A DNA stretch of 64,000 nucleotides from CAYZJD01 sp964483455 (GCA_964483455.1 CAZACK010000006.1:1-64000); one strand, 5' to 3'; positions 7,299-16,156 are shown, counted from the stretch's first letter. Program-made: numbers and translations. Notes: generated from the letters alone by a model not told the origin.

Positions 7299-7733
7299 TC
7301 AGACCCTGTAGGTGTCCGGGCGCCACGATTTGACGGCGCGCTTGATGGCGTCTTCCGACAGGTTCTCCTCCGCGGCGCGGCGAGCCAGCTCGACGAACTC
7401 GGCGTCGGAGGCGAAGCGGAGGCCGATGATCTGGCGGACGCTGAGGCGCGGGTCGAGCAGTCTTCCGGCCAGCACGAAGTGGCGGAGATTCTCCTCGGCG
7501 CGAATCGCGCGATCCTGGGCTTTGAGCGCGAAGATCCGGCAGAAGAAGAAGAGCATCAGCAGGCAGACGTCGAGCACGACGATCAGCGAGGCGCTGTACA
7601 GCCGCTGATGATCGCCGAGGGACTTGTAGAGATTCACCAGCGAGCCGACGAGCGTCAGCACGATGATCCCGAAGAGCACGATGTGGAACATCGGAACGTA
7701 GCGCCTGTGGTTGGCGTAGCTTTGTTCGGTCAC
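7299..7733 (-). CDS. DUF6526 family membrane protein
   Basis: A 144-residue protein beginning MTEQSYANHRRYVPMFH, characteristic of DUF6526. Two hydrophobic segments (about residues 14-36 and 46-67, the latter with LLMLFFFCRIF) form a hairpin, followed by a charged cytoplasmic helical part with FVLAGRLLDPRLSVRQIIGLRFASDAEF. The family has no known function. It is convergent with the SRPBCC gene, the two stop codons being three bases apart. Confidence 0.75.
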   Translation of the reverse strand: MTEQSYANHRRYVPMFHIVLFGIIVLTLVGSLVNLYKSLGDHQRLYSASLIVVLDVCLLMLFFFCRIFALKAQDRAIRAEENLRHFVLAGRLLDPRLSVRQIIGLRFASDAEFVELARRAAEENLSEDAIKRAVKSWRPDTYRV

Positions 7734-7769
7734 GTCATGTCACCTCCGAACTACTATACAGGCAGGCGG

Positions 7770-7811
7770 CGCGGAGCGTTGCTCCGCGGAAGGCAGGCGA
7801 AAGCGCCTGCC
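7770..7811. repeat. Twin-hairpin repeat (CGGAGC family)
   Basis: The first hairpin is CGCGGAGC, GTT, GCTCCGCG (7770-7788). Three bases later comes a second, GGCAGGCG ... CGCCTGCC (7792-7811). The CGGAGC-3nt-GCTCCG hairpin recurs at 48430 and 51271, and in a spacerless form at 8548-8563 inside the deacetylase gene. It lies in the gap between the divergent DUF6526 and deacetylase genes. Confidence 0.75.
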
Positions 7812-7827
7812 GCACCCACCAGGGAGT

Positions 7828-7833
7828 TAGAAT
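7828..7833 (+). promoter_or_regulatory. -10-like hexamer before the deacetylase gene
   Basis: TAGAAT is followed by seven bases and then the ATG at 7841, without a ribosome-binding site; another probable leaderless start. Confidence 0.45.
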
Positions 7834-7840
7834 CCAACTG

Positions 7841-8569
7841 ATGATGTATTGGCTCGCCGCCGCGGTTGCCGCGGCCGTCGCGGTGATAGGGTATGCGGTC
7901 CGCGCGCGGCCGGCGAGGCTGCTGGCGCCTTCGGTGTGGCGCGGACCGTCCGGGCGCCGGGCGGTCGCGCTCACCTTCGACGACGGCCCGAGCGAGTCCA
8001 CGCCACAGCTTCTCGATCTGCTCGCTTCGCACGATGTCCGGGCCACGTTCTTTCTGTGCGGCCACAATGCGCGGCAACTGCCGGACATCGCGCGCCGGAT
8101 TTGCGACGCCGGGCACGAGATCGGCAACCACGGTTTCGGCCACCCCTATTACCCGCTGAAATCGCCGGCCTGCGTCGGGGATGATGTTCGCCGCGGGCAA
8201 CAAGCGATCCTCGAGGTGACCGGCGCCGGGCCGCGCTGGTTTCGCCCGCCCTTCGGACTGCGCTGGTTCGGACTGCGCCGGGCGTTCCGCGAACTCGGCC
8301 TCGTGGGCGTCCAGTGGACCGTGATCGGCGACGACTGGAGGCTGCCTGCTGCAAAGATCGTCGATCGCATTGCGCGCCGGGTGGAGAACGGCGCCATCGT
8401 GTGTCTCCACGACGGCCGCCGGCTGGAGAGGAATCCCGACATTCGCGCCACGCTGGAAGCGGTCTCGGAATTGATCCCGCTGTTGCGGTCGCGGGGATTC
8501 GATTTTGAAACGGTCGGAGGACTGCTCGGCGGCGCCGCGGAGCGGGGCGCGGAGCGCTCCGCGGCTTGA
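7841..8569 (+). CDS. Polysaccharide deacetylase (NodB homology, CE4), membrane-anchored
   Basis: A 242-residue protein with one N-terminal membrane segment (residues 4-20) and a NodB domain at 40-230. The catalytic TFDDGP motif gives Asp47/Asp48, and the metal-binding motif GNHGFGHP gives His97 and His101; LHDG near 186 supplies the catalytic His. It should remove N-acetyl groups from a cell-wall or envelope glycan. The last dozen residues (GAAERGAERSAA) are encoded by a palindromic repeat and look like an accidental extension. Its stop overlaps the ATG of the following glycosyltransferase. Confidence 0.9.
   Translation: MMYWLAAAVAAAVAVIGYAVRARPARLLAPSVWRGPSGRRAVALTFDDGPSESTPQLLDLLASHDVRATFFLCGHNARQLPDIARRICDAGHEIGNHGFGHPYYPLKSPACVGDDVRRGQQAILEVTGAGPRWFRPPFGLRWFGLRRAFRELGLVGVQWTVIGDDWRLPAAKIVDRIARRVENGAIVCLHDGRRLERNPDIRATLEAVSELIPLLRSRGFDFETVGGLLGGAAERGAERSAA
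8548..8563. repeat. Palindromic repeat inside the 3' end of the deacetylase gene
   Basis: CGCGGAGCGCTCCGCG is a perfect 16-bp palindrome in the last codons of the deacetylase. It shares the CGGAGC/GCTCCG arms of the intergenic hairpins at 7770, 48430 and 51271, indicating insertion of a repeat element at the gene end. Confidence 0.65.
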
Positions 8570-10419
8570 TGCGCACCTCCCTGGTCGGTCTCGTCGCCGC
8601 CGCCATCTTCCTGGGCACGATCCTGAGCCCGCCGTCGCTCATGGACGACGTGGATTCGGTGCACGCGCAGGCGGCGCGGACGATGCTCGAATCCGGCGAC
8701 TGGGTCACCGCGCGGCTCAATGGGGTTGTGTATCTCGATAAAGCGCCGGCGACGCTCTGGATGATCGCCATCTCGTATGCGGTGTTCGGCGTCCACGACT
8801 GGGCCGCCCGCATTCCGTTCGCGCTCGCGGCGATTCTGCTCTGCTGGCAGACGGCGCGCTTCGGGGCCTGGGCGTTTTCCGCGTGGGCCGGAACGTGCGC
8901 AGGGCTGTGTTTGGCCACCTGCGTCGGGCTGTTTCTGTTCACCCGCGTGCTGATCCCGGACGCGACGCTGACGCTGACGACGGCGCTCGCCATGTGGTCG
9001 TTCCTGCGCTGCCTGGAGCCTGACGAGGCCCACCCGCGGTTCTGGTCCGCGGCACTCGGGGCCGCCATCGGCGCCGGGCTGCTTCTCAAAGGGTTGATCG
9101 CGGCAATCCTCCCCGCGGGCGCGGCGATTTCGTACTTGCTTCTCACGCGGGGATTCTTCGCGCGCGACACCTGGCGTCGCCTGCGGCCGTTCTCCACCCT
9201 TGCAATTGCGCTGGCGATCGCCTCGCCGTGGTATGTTCTGGCCACGCTGCGCAACCCGCCTTACTTCGATTTCAGCCTTACGAGCGAGCCGGGCGTGTAT
9301 CGCGGTTTCTTCTGGCGCTACTTCATCAACGAGCACTTGCTCCGATATCTCGGCCTGCGCCACCCGCGGGATTACAACACGGTTCCCCGGCTGTGGTTCT
9401 GGCTGTCGCACCTGGTGTGGCTCTTTCCATGGTCCGGCTGGATCCCGGCCGCCTCCAGGCTCGGCTTCCAGGCGGTAGATCGCGCCGGCCGAACGCGGCT
9501 GCTCGCCGTTTGCTGGGCCGGCTTTCTGCTTCTGTTCTTCAGCTTCTCAACCACGCAGGAGTACTATTCACTGCCGGCTTACCCTGCTTTCGCGCTGCTG
9601 ATAGGGGCGGCTGTCGCCGGCGCGGGGCGCTGGTCGCGCTGGGGCCCAAAGTCCGCCGCCCTGACTTGCGTGCTGGCGTTCCTGGCGGCGGTTTCCATCC
9701 TGTTCTACGTCCGCGGGATGGAGACTCCCGGCGACATCTCCGCCGCGCTCAAGCACAACCCGGAAGCCTACACCCTGTCGTTGGGCCACATGGGCGACCT
9801 GTCGCCGGCCTCTTTCGCCTACCTGCGGGCGCCGCTCGCGCTGGCCTGCATTGCCTTTCTGATCGGGGCGACCTCCTGGCTGGCGCGAACGCCGGCGCGG
9901 GCGGTCCTGGTCCTTTCGGCGATGATGGTGGTGCTGGCGCACGCGGCCCGCCTGGCCATGACGGTGTTCGACCCGTACCTGTCCTCGAGGCCGCTGGCGG
10001 AAGCCATCAAGCGCGAGGGTTGCGACCGCCTCATCGCCGGCGATCCGTACTACACGTTCTCCTCCGTCTTCTTTTACACGAACCGGACGGCGCTGATCTG
10101 GGAGGGCAGAATCAACAATCTGGAGTACGGCTCCTATGCGCCTGGAGCCCCGCCGGTCTTCATTCGGGACGAGGAGTTGCTGCGGCACTGGCGCGGGCGG
10201 GAGAAAGTGGCCCTGCTGGCGCCTGGACCGCGCCTGGAGCGCGTGCGCAAGCTGCTCGGCGAATCCAGCCTGCACCTGGTCAAGGAAAGCGGTGGGAAGT
10301 CGGTGTTTGTGAACCGGCCGCCGCAGGCCGTTGGCCTGCGGAAGGCAAAAATCAAAAGGCAAAAATGGAGGTGCGCCTTCGGCGGTCTTCACTTCTTGTT
10401 GGCCGGCCAATCGGGGTAG
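8569..10419 (+). CDS. GT39/ArnT-like integral membrane glycosyltransferase
   Basis: A 616-residue protein with about twelve hydrophobic segments. The first periplasmic loop has the family pattern PSLMDDVDSVHAQAARTMLESGDWVTARLNG (acidic DD in loop 1, then YLDKAPATLWM), as in dolichyl- or undecaprenyl-phosphate-sugar transferases such as ArnT. It should move a sugar from a polyprenyl carrier to a lipid or protein acceptor on the periplasmic face. The ATG overlaps the deacetylase stop (TGATG). The final roughly 30 residues after FVNRP are encoded by a dispersed repeat and are not expected in relatives. Confidence 0.85.
   Translation: MRTSLVGLVAAAIFLGTILSPPSLMDDVDSVHAQAARTMLESGDWVTARLNGVVYLDKAPATLWMIAISYAVFGVHDWAARIPFALAAILLCWQTARFGAWAFSAWAGTCAGLCLATCVGLFLFTRVLIPDATLTLTTALAMWSFLRCLEPDEAHPRFWSAALGAAIGAGLLLKGLIAAILPAGAAISYLLLTRGFFARDTWRRLRPFSTLAIALAIASPWYVLATLRNPPYFDFSLTSEPGVYRGFFWRYFINEHLLRYLGLRHPRDYNTVPRLWFWLSHLVWLFPWSGWIPAASRLGFQAVDRAGRTRLLAVCWAGFLLLFFSFSTTQEYYSLPAYPAFALLIGAAVAGAGRWSRWGPKSAALTCVLAFLAAVSILFYVRGMETPGDISAALKHNPEAYTLSLGHMGDLSPASFAYLRAPLALACIAFLIGATSWLARTPARAVLVLSAMMVVLAHAARLAMTVFDPYLSSRPLAEAIKREGCDRLIAGDPYYTFSSVFFYTNRTALIWEGRINNLEYGSYAPGAPPVFIRDEELLRHWRGREKVALLAPGPRLERVRKLLGESSLHLVKESGGKSVFVNRPPQAVGLRKAKIKRQKWRCAFGGLHFLLAGQSG
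10321..10388 (+). repeat. Dispersed hairpin-plus-tail repeat, copy 1
   Basis: A hairpin CCGCAGGCC, GTT, GGCCTGCGG (10321-10341) is followed by a 47-base tail containing AAGGCAAAAATCAAAAGGC and GGTGCGCCTTCGGCGGT. The tail recurs nearly identically, inverted, at 51199-51245 next to another GGCC-centred hairpin. Here it is inside the 3' end of the GT39 gene and encodes its C-terminus. Confidence 0.85.
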
Positions 10420-10425
10420 GTGTTG

Positions 10426-11553
10426 ATGCTTCTCGTCGTCCTGGCGCTGCTGGCGGTCGTCGCGGGCTCGTGGGTGTACTGTGTGCTGGTGGTCATCGCG
10501 TCGTGGAGACACGCGGCGGTGAAACCGCCCGTTGGGAACGCAACGCCTCCCATCAGCGTCCTGAAGCCGCTCTGCGGGTGGGACGACGAACTCGAGCAGA
10601 ACCTCGCCAGTTTCTTTGAGCAGGACTACCCAGCCTTCGAACTGATTTTCTCCGTCCACGATCCCGGGGACGCCGCGGTGAGTACCGTCGAGCGGTTGCG
10701 CGAGCGTTATCCCGGTGTTCCCTCCAAGCTGGTTGTGACCGGCGAGCCGCCGATCCCCAACCGGAAGGTGTGGAGCCTGCACCGGATGGTGGAGGAGGCG
10801 AAGCATACGATTCTCGTGACTGGCGACAGCGACGTGCGGGCCGGGCGCGGCATGCTGCGGACGGTGGCCGCCGAGATGGAGGACGAGCGCGCCGGCCTAG
10901 TGACATGCCCCTATCGCGCCGAGCCGGGCCGCTACAACTGGTGCTCGCTGGAGGCGGTCGGGCTCAACACCGACTTCCTCGGTGGAGTGCTGGCGGCGGC
11001 GATGCTGGATGGCGTGAAGTTTGCGCTCGGCCCGGCGCTGGCCGTCCGCCGAGAGGCGCTGGAACAGATCGGTGGGTTCCTGGCGTTCCGGGACTACCTC
11101 GCCGAGGATTTTTTGCTCGGGCAGCGAGTGGCGGCGGCGGGTTGGAAGACGCGCCTTTCCTCATTCGTGGTGGAGCACCGAATTGGCGCGCCGGGCCTAT
11201 GGCGGAGCCTGAAGCACCAGCTTCGCTGGGCGCGCAGCACGAGGAGGTCTCGTCGGGCGGGATATGCCGGGCTGCTGTTCACCAACCCACTGCCGCCGGC
11301 TCTGCTCGCGTGGATGGTCCGGCCGGAGCTTTGGCCGGTTGTGGTGGCGGCGGGGGTGTTTCGCGCGTCGGCCGCCTGGGCAACGTCGCAGCACGTGCTG
11401 AAGGATCCGCTTGTGCGCCGCCGGTGGTGGCTCGTTCCGGCACAAGACCTTGTCAGCTTCGCCGTTTGGATCGCCGGGTTCTTTGGGCGAACAGTGGTTT
11501 GGCGCGGGCGGCGGTACCGGCTGCTTTCGGACGGCCGGTTCCGGGCGGTCTGA
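10426..11553 (+). CDS. Ceramide glucosyltransferase/HpnI-like family 2 glycosyltransferase
   Basis: A 375-residue membrane-bound glycosyltransferase. An N-terminal membrane segment is followed by a GT-A domain with the four GT21/HpnI signatures: Asp in VHDPGD, VTGDSDVR, YLAEDFLLGQ and QLRWAR ((Q/R)xxRW). Two or three C-terminal hydrophobic segments follow. Such enzymes transfer a sugar to a lipid such as ceramide or, for HpnI, N-acetylglucosamine to bacteriohopanetetrol. Together with the deacetylase and GT39 genes it forms a compact lipid-glycosylation set. ATG at 10426 or GTG at 10420, directly after the preceding stop, could be the start. Confidence 0.82.
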   Translation: MLLVVLALLAVVAGSWVYCVLVVIASWRHAAVKPPVGNATPPISVLKPLCGWDDELEQNLASFFEQDYPAFELIFSVHDPGDAAVSTVERLRERYPGVPSKLVVTGEPPIPNRKVWSLHRMVEEAKHTILVTGDSDVRAGRGMLRTVAAEMEDERAGLVTCPYRAEPGRYNWCSLEAVGLNTDFLGGVLAAAMLDGVKFALGPALAVRREALEQIGGFLAFRDYLAEDFLLGQRVAAAGWKTRLSSFVVEHRIGAPGLWRSLKHQLRWARSTRRSRRAGYAGLLFTNPLPPALLAWMVRPELWPVVVAAGVFRASAAWATSQHVLKDPLVRRRWWLVPAQDLVSFAVWIAGFFGRTVVWRGRRYRLLSDGRFRAV

Positions 11554-11878
11554 CAATTTCTTGCCATCGCGGTGGGGGAAGTCGGAGGCGCGCACGGGCC
11601 AGCCACCTCTTCGCTTGGCTCGGGGGAGGGGTTGTGTGGGTTCTTAGCGGGAACAGACAGTTACAAGGGATCTGCGAAGAGCAACGTGACAATGTTTGGG
11701 GTCGTTGGCGGGGCAACCTCACTCCCTCGAGCCTTGGTTCGAATTGTCACGCCCTTCCCGTGAGCAATCCGCTCGCCAGACGGCAAGTTGTTCTCTATCA
11801 ACCAGTTCCATGCGTGAAGGAGGCTGGGCAGGGGTGACAAAGTTACATCGGAATGAGAAGAGGTGGCGGGACTGAAGG
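11554..11878. other. Unexplained 325-bp gap between convergent genes, with a long-range inverted repeat
   Basis: No gene is supported. Perfect nine-base arms CGTGACAAT (11685-11693) and ATTGTCACG (11743-11751) enclose 49 bases. A further GTGACAAAG lies near 11836. A GGTTCGAAT stretch at 11736-11744 resembles a tRNA T-loop, but no cloverleaf can be drawn. Because both flanking genes end here, no promoter is needed, so the length is unusual; a decayed insertion sequence or an unannotated small RNA are possible. Confidence 0.5.
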
Positions 11879-13564
11879 CTAGCCGCCGGCCTTGCCGGTT
11901 CCCTCGACGAGCCTGGTGTACTTGCCGAGGGGGAGATCGGTGAACCGCTCGACGCGCCCGCTTGGCAGCGGCCACTTGATTTCCACCCAATCCAGCTTGT
12001 CCGCCGGTCCCAGACCGAGCACGTCGCGCGGATCGTGCGAGGACAGGTAGCTCCCGCCACGGTTCTTCTGTCTGGTCCGGGTGACGCCACCGGCCGACCA
12101 TGTGATTCGCGCGCCGATCGCGTCGCGGTTGCATTTCACACCTTCCAGGAGCAATCCGACCCAGTGGCTGCCCTGGCCGGCATTGTTCTTCAGGAGAAGC
12201 GGCGCATCGCCCAGGTTGCCGATGACGACGTCGATCCGCCCGTCGTTGTTGTAGTCGCCAACCGCCATGCCGCGCGCCGTCAGTTGCTTCTGAAAGACCG
12301 GGCCGGCTTCGGCGCTGACGTTGCGCAACTTGCCGTTCTCGTTGTGAAACAGCAGCGGGGGCTCCTTCCACTTCACGCTCATCGAATACGATTCGACCAT
12401 GTCGTCCGGGTGGCCGCACGCCTGGAACAGGTCCACGTCTCCGTCGATGTCGTAGTCGAAGAGCTTGACGCCCCAGCCGCTGAGCTTGCGCGTCGCCTGG
12501 GCGATTCCGTGTTGCGCGGCGACGTCCGAGAAGACCTCTTTGCCCCGGTTCTTGTACAGCGAGAACATCTCCTGGTCGATATTGGCGACGTACAGATCCT
12601 CCCAGCCGTCGTGGTCGAAATCGGCGGCCTCGATCCCCATCCCGGAGCGGGGCTGGCCGTTGGCGCTATAGCCCACCAGGGACGACAGGCCGATCTCGTC
12701 CCACTGCTCGTCGGCGCGATTCACAAACAGGAAGTTCTGCACCGTGTCGTTGGTGACGAACAGGTCCAGGCGGCCGTCGTTGTTGATGTCGGTGGCGACC
12801 GCGCTCATGCCTTTGCCGAGAGCCTTCTCGATCGCCGTTCCCTTGGTGACGTCGGTGAACGTGCCGTTTCCGTTGTTGCGGTACACGTAGCTGTGCGCCG
12901 GGTTGAAAATGCGCGGCACGCAGTAGAACTTCTTGCCCAGCTTGTTGCCGCCGCAGGAAACCTCCTTGGTGTATTCGCAGAAGGCCAGCAGGTGCAGGTC
13001 CGGCAAGCTGTCGTTGTTGTAGTCGTAGAAGACGCCGCTGGTGGTCCACGGGATCTGCTTGAGTCCCGACCTGGCAGTGATGTCGGTAAACGTACCGTTT
13101 CCGTTGTTCTGGTAGAAGTTGAACCCGCCGTAGCCGGTGACGATCAGGTCCTGGTCGCCGTCATTGTCGTAGTCTCCGACGATGGCTCCCATCCCGAAGC
13201 TCCTGGTTTCCGCCACGCCGGCCTTCTCGGCCACGTCCGTGAAAGTGCCGTTGCCGTTGTTCTTGTACAGCGCGTTCTTCAACGGAGTCTTTGGCTGGTA
13301 GTAGTCGCACGGCCCGGTGTTGACCAGGAAGATGTCCATCCAACCGTCGTTGTCGTAGTCGAAGAAGGCGGCGCCGGGGGGCATGGACTCCGGCAGGTAG
13401 TGATCCTCCGAGATCGCGCTTTCGTGGACCCAGGTGATTCCGGTGGCCGCGGACGGCATCTCCTCGAACAAAGGCGGACCCTGGCTGCGGAGGAAGGTAG
13501 CCGCCGAAAAGAGGGCTGCAAAGGTCGCCAGTCTCACCAATTGTGCATTGCAGCTGCGGATCAT
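11879..13564 (-). CDS. CRTAC1 family protein with FG-GAP/VCBS repeats and ASPIC/UnbV domain
   Basis: A 561-residue secreted protein (signal peptide to about residue 28). It has repeated calcium-binding propeller blades with DxDxDG-type loops: DYDNDGWMD, DYDNDGDQD, DYNNDSLPD, DINNDGRLD, DFDHDGWED, DYDIDGDVD and DYNNDGRID. NNGNGTFTDV recurs between blades. The C-terminal 100 residues (WVGLLLEGVKCNRDAIGARI...) are an ASPIC/UnbV domain. Such proteins are abundant in Acidobacteria and often paired with TPR proteins, as here with the divergent gene; they are assumed to bind extracellular polymer or act in adhesion. Confidence 0.92.
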   Translation of the reverse strand: MIRSCNAQLVRLATFAALFSAATFLRSQGPPLFEEMPSAATGITWVHESAISEDHYLPESMPPGAAFFDYDNDGWMDIFLVNTGPCDYYQPKTPLKNALYKNNGNGTFTDVAEKAGVAETRSFGMGAIVGDYDNDGDQDLIVTGYGGFNFYQNNGNGTFTDITARSGLKQIPWTTSGVFYDYNNDSLPDLHLLAFCEYTKEVSCGGNKLGKKFYCVPRIFNPAHSYVYRNNGNGTFTDVTKGTAIEKALGKGMSAVATDINNDGRLDLFVTNDTVQNFLFVNRADEQWDEIGLSSLVGYSANGQPRSGMGIEAADFDHDGWEDLYVANIDQEMFSLYKNRGKEVFSDVAAQHGIAQATRKLSGWGVKLFDYDIDGDVDLFQACGHPDDMVESYSMSVKWKEPPLLFHNENGKLRNVSAEAGPVFQKQLTARGMAVGDYNNDGRIDVVIGNLGDAPLLLKNNAGQGSHWVGLLLEGVKCNRDAIGARITWSAGGVTRTRQKNRGGSYLSSHDPRDVLGLGPADKLDWVEIKWPLPSGRVERFTDLPLGKYTRLVEGTGKAGG

Positions 13565-13709
13565 CGCTTTCTACTAGGGTAATACACACGAACTAGTGTC
13601 CGCATGTGATGTCGCGTGACGTGGAAACCGCCTTGCCGAGGTGGCGTCGATCCTCGCCAGCGCGTTTCTCCCGCGCGTGCCATTGTCCGATCCGCCCACC
13701 AGTGGCACA

Positions 13710-16070
13710 ATGAAGCTTCAGCCAATGGAGAACATTACCCGATTTTCCGCGGTTCTCCGATTGGCGGCACTCGCCGTCGCCGCGGCGGGACAAGAGCCGC
13801 CGGCCGGCGAGAGCTTCGCGCGCGCGGTTCAACTGCACCAATCGGGCGACTACCAGGGCGCGATCCGCGCGTACGAGGAGTTCCTGGCCGCCTATCCGGA
13901 TCACGTCGAGGCGAGGTCGAACCTGGGCGCAGCGTGGTCCCGTCTGGGTGATTTCGGGCGCGCCATCCAGGAATACCAGCGAGCGCTCGAGCAAGATCCG
14001 GACAACGCCGGCGTCCGCTACAATCTCGGGCTCGCCTACTACCGGTCCTCGAAGATCCCGGAGGCGGCGAGTGAGTTCGGCGGCGTCCTGGCCGCGGATT
14101 CCGGAAACAAGCCCGCCGCCCTGCTGCTGGCCGACTGCCACCTCCGCATGGGCGAGAACAAGAAGGCCATCGAACTGCTGGAACCCTTCGCCGTCGCCGG
14201 ACACGACGACCGCGCCCTGCTATACCTGTTGGGCACCGCGCTCATTCGGGACAAGCAGGTGGAGAAGGGGCAGGTGCTGATCGACAGAATCCTTCGCGAC
14301 GGGGACTCTCCGGAAGCCCACTTGATGTTGGGCAGTCTCCGGATGCTGGACTTCGAGAATCAGAAGGCGCTCGAGGAGTTCGACCGGGCGATCCAGCTCA
14401 ACCCCAAGCTGCCGTCGGCGAACGCACTGCGCGGCAAGGCGCTGATGGCGGTGGGAGACACGTCCAAGGCGCTGGAGGCCTTCCGCCGCGAATTGGAAAT
14501 CAATCCCACCGATTTCGACTCGAACTTGTATGTAGGGGTGTTGCTCAAGCAGGAGCAGGAGTTCGACAAGGCGCTGGAATCCTTCGAACGAGCGCTCAAG
14601 ATCCGCCCGGGCGCTCCCGCCGTGCGCTACCAGATCGGCAATGTGTACAGCCAGACCGACCGGCTGCCCGAGGCCCTGAAGATCCTGGAGGAGGTGGTAA
14701 AGGAGGCGCCGGATTTCATTGAAGGCCGGGTGAATCTCGCTTCCGTCTACTACCAGCTTGGGCGTAAGGAGGATGGCGACCGGGAACGGGAGATCATCGC
14801 GAAGCTGAACGAGAAGAAGCAGGCGGCGAACGTCGCTCTCGGGCGAGGACTGAGCAAGGGGCAGAGCGCCGAGGTGGCCCAGGGAGAGCCCCCCAAGCCG
14901 CCGCCGGCCAAGCCGGCACCGGCCCAGCCGGCGACCGGCAAGCGGGCCCCCGCCAAGCCAGCCGCCGCCCGGAAGCCGGCCACGTTCGAGGAGTTGTCCA
15001 AAGCCGCCGACGCGGCGCGCGTCGCCGACCGGATCGAGGAAGCCATCGACCTTTACAACCGGGCGCTGAAGCTCAAGCCTTCCTGGGCGGAGGGTTTGTG
15101 GTACTTGGGCTCGCTTTACTACACGGCCGATCGCTACTTCGAGGCCCGCGACGTATTCTCCCGCCTGACCACACTCAAGCCGAAGGGCGGGGTGGGCTGG
15201 GCCATGCTGGGACTCTGCCAGCACCAGCTTCGGGAGTACGAGCGCGCACTCGAGAACCTGCAACGCGGGCGCACACTCGGCCTGCCGCAGGGCAGCCAGC
15301 TCTCGCTGGTTGCCCGGTACCACGTGGGGCTGCTGCAAAACCGCTTCGGAGAATCGGAGTCCGCTCTCCAGCTTCTGTATGGCCTGGCGCGCCAGGAAGG
15401 GGAAAAGCCGGCACTGGTCGAGGCCATGGGGCTCAGCGCCCTCGCGCTGCCGTTCCTGCCGCAGGAGCTTCCCCCGGACAAGCGCGAAATGGTGCTGCTG
15501 GCCGGGCGCGCTCACTTCTATGCCGCGTCCCGGCAGTGGGAAAAGTCACGGCAACAGGCCGACGAGCTGGTTTCCCGTTACGGCGACCAGCCGAGCGTCA
15601 ATTACACCAACGGCGTGCTGCTGATGAAGGACAACCCGGACGAAGGTCTGGAGGCATTCAAGCGCGAGCTGACGGTGTCACCGTCCCACGCGCTGGCGCG
15701 GATGCAGATGGCCTTCGAGTACATCAAGCGGGCCGAGTTCGAAGCGGGACTGCCGCTGGCCGAGGAGGCGGTGAAGCTCGCGCCCGATTCGTTTGTCGGG
15801 CGCTACGCGCTGGGCCAGGTCTTGCTCGGTCTGGGCGAAGCCGACCGGGCCGTCGCCGAACTGGAGATCGCGTTCCGGCTTGCCCCCGACAGCCCCGAGA
15901 CCTGTTACCAGTTGGCGCGCGCCTACGCCGCCGCCGGCCGGGACCAGGACGCCGAACGGATGCGGAACGAGTTCGCCCGGCTGGACAAGATCCGGCGGGC
16001 GCTGCGCGAAGGGCCGCAGTCGATCGGCCTTCCGGCCAGCCCGCCAAAGCAGTCCCCGCCCGGCGCCTGA
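13710..16070 (+). CDS. Large tetratricopeptide repeat protein
   Basis: A 786-residue protein from the ATG at 13710 (a second ATG at 13725 gives a cleaner signal peptide MENITRFSAVLRLAALAVAAA). The first block, about ten TPRs, covers residues 30-385 (for example HQSGDYQGAIRAYEEFLAAYPDHVEARSNLGAA). A Pro/Ala/Lys-rich linker near residues 400-435 separates it from a second block, again TPR, that reaches the C-terminus. It is probably periplasmic and a scaffold. The 145-bp divergent region shared with the CRTAC1 gene suggests joint expression and a possible physical partnership. Confidence 0.85.
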   Translation: MKLQPMENITRFSAVLRLAALAVAAAGQEPPAGESFARAVQLHQSGDYQGAIRAYEEFLAAYPDHVEARSNLGAAWSRLGDFGRAIQEYQRALEQDPDNAGVRYNLGLAYYRSSKIPEAASEFGGVLAADSGNKPAALLLADCHLRMGENKKAIELLEPFAVAGHDDRALLYLLGTALIRDKQVEKGQVLIDRILRDGDSPEAHLMLGSLRMLDFENQKALEEFDRAIQLNPKLPSANALRGKALMAVGDTSKALEAFRRELEINPTDFDSNLYVGVLLKQEQEFDKALESFERALKIRPGAPAVRYQIGNVYSQTDRLPEALKILEEVVKEAPDFIEGRVNLASVYYQLGRKEDGDREREIIAKLNEKKQAANVALGRGLSKGQSAEVAQGEPPKPPPAKPAPAQPATGKRAPAKPAAARKPATFEELSKAADAARVADRIEEAIDLYNRALKLKPSWAEGLWYLGSLYYTADRYFEARDVFSRLTTLKPKGGVGWAMLGLCQHQLREYERALENLQRGRTLGLPQGSQLSLVARYHVGLLQNRFGESESALQLLYGLARQEGEKPALVEAMGLSALALPFLPQELPPDKREMVLLAGRAHFYAASRQWEKSRQQADELVSRYGDQPSVNYTNGVLLMKDNPDEGLEAFKRELTVSPSHALARMQMAFEYIKRAEFEAGLPLAEEAVKLAPDSFVGRYALGQVLLGLGEADRAVAELEIAFRLAPDSPETCYQLARAYAAAGRDQDAERMRNEFARLDKIRRALREGPQSIGLPASPPKQSPPGA

Positions 16071-16093
16071 CCCAGCCTAACAATCTCCCATCA

Positions 16094-16140
16094 ACCAACC
16101 GAATAACCGACCAACCGAATAACCACTCAACCGAACAACC
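16094..16140. repeat. Short tandem repeat before the PfkB kinase gene
   Basis: ACCAACCGAATAACC occurs twice with a 16-base period (16094-16108 and 16110-16124), followed by a degenerate third unit (CTCAACCGAACAACC). The strand is nearly free of T here. It precedes the TACACT hexamer of the next gene. Confidence 0.6.
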
Positions 16141-16142
16141 GC

Positions 16143-16148
16143 TACACT
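16143..16148 (+). promoter_or_regulatory. -10-like hexamer before the PfkB kinase gene
   Basis: TACACT lies eight bases before the ATG at 16157; no ribosome-binding site is visible, as for several other genes in the window. Confidence 0.4.
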
Positions 16149-16156
16149 GGTAGCTT

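Noticed and set aside
11680..11760. tRNA gene suspected from GGTTCGAAT
   Set aside because: No acceptor stem, D-arm or anticodon arm can be drawn around it.
12035..13582. Plus-strand open frame of 515 codons
   Set aside because: Antisense to the CRTAC1 gene, whose DxDxDG repeats are unmistakable; the long frame mirrors the repetitive Asp codons.
16094..16140. CRISPR-like repeat
   Set aside because: Units are only 16 bases with no spacers between them; a simple tandem repeat.
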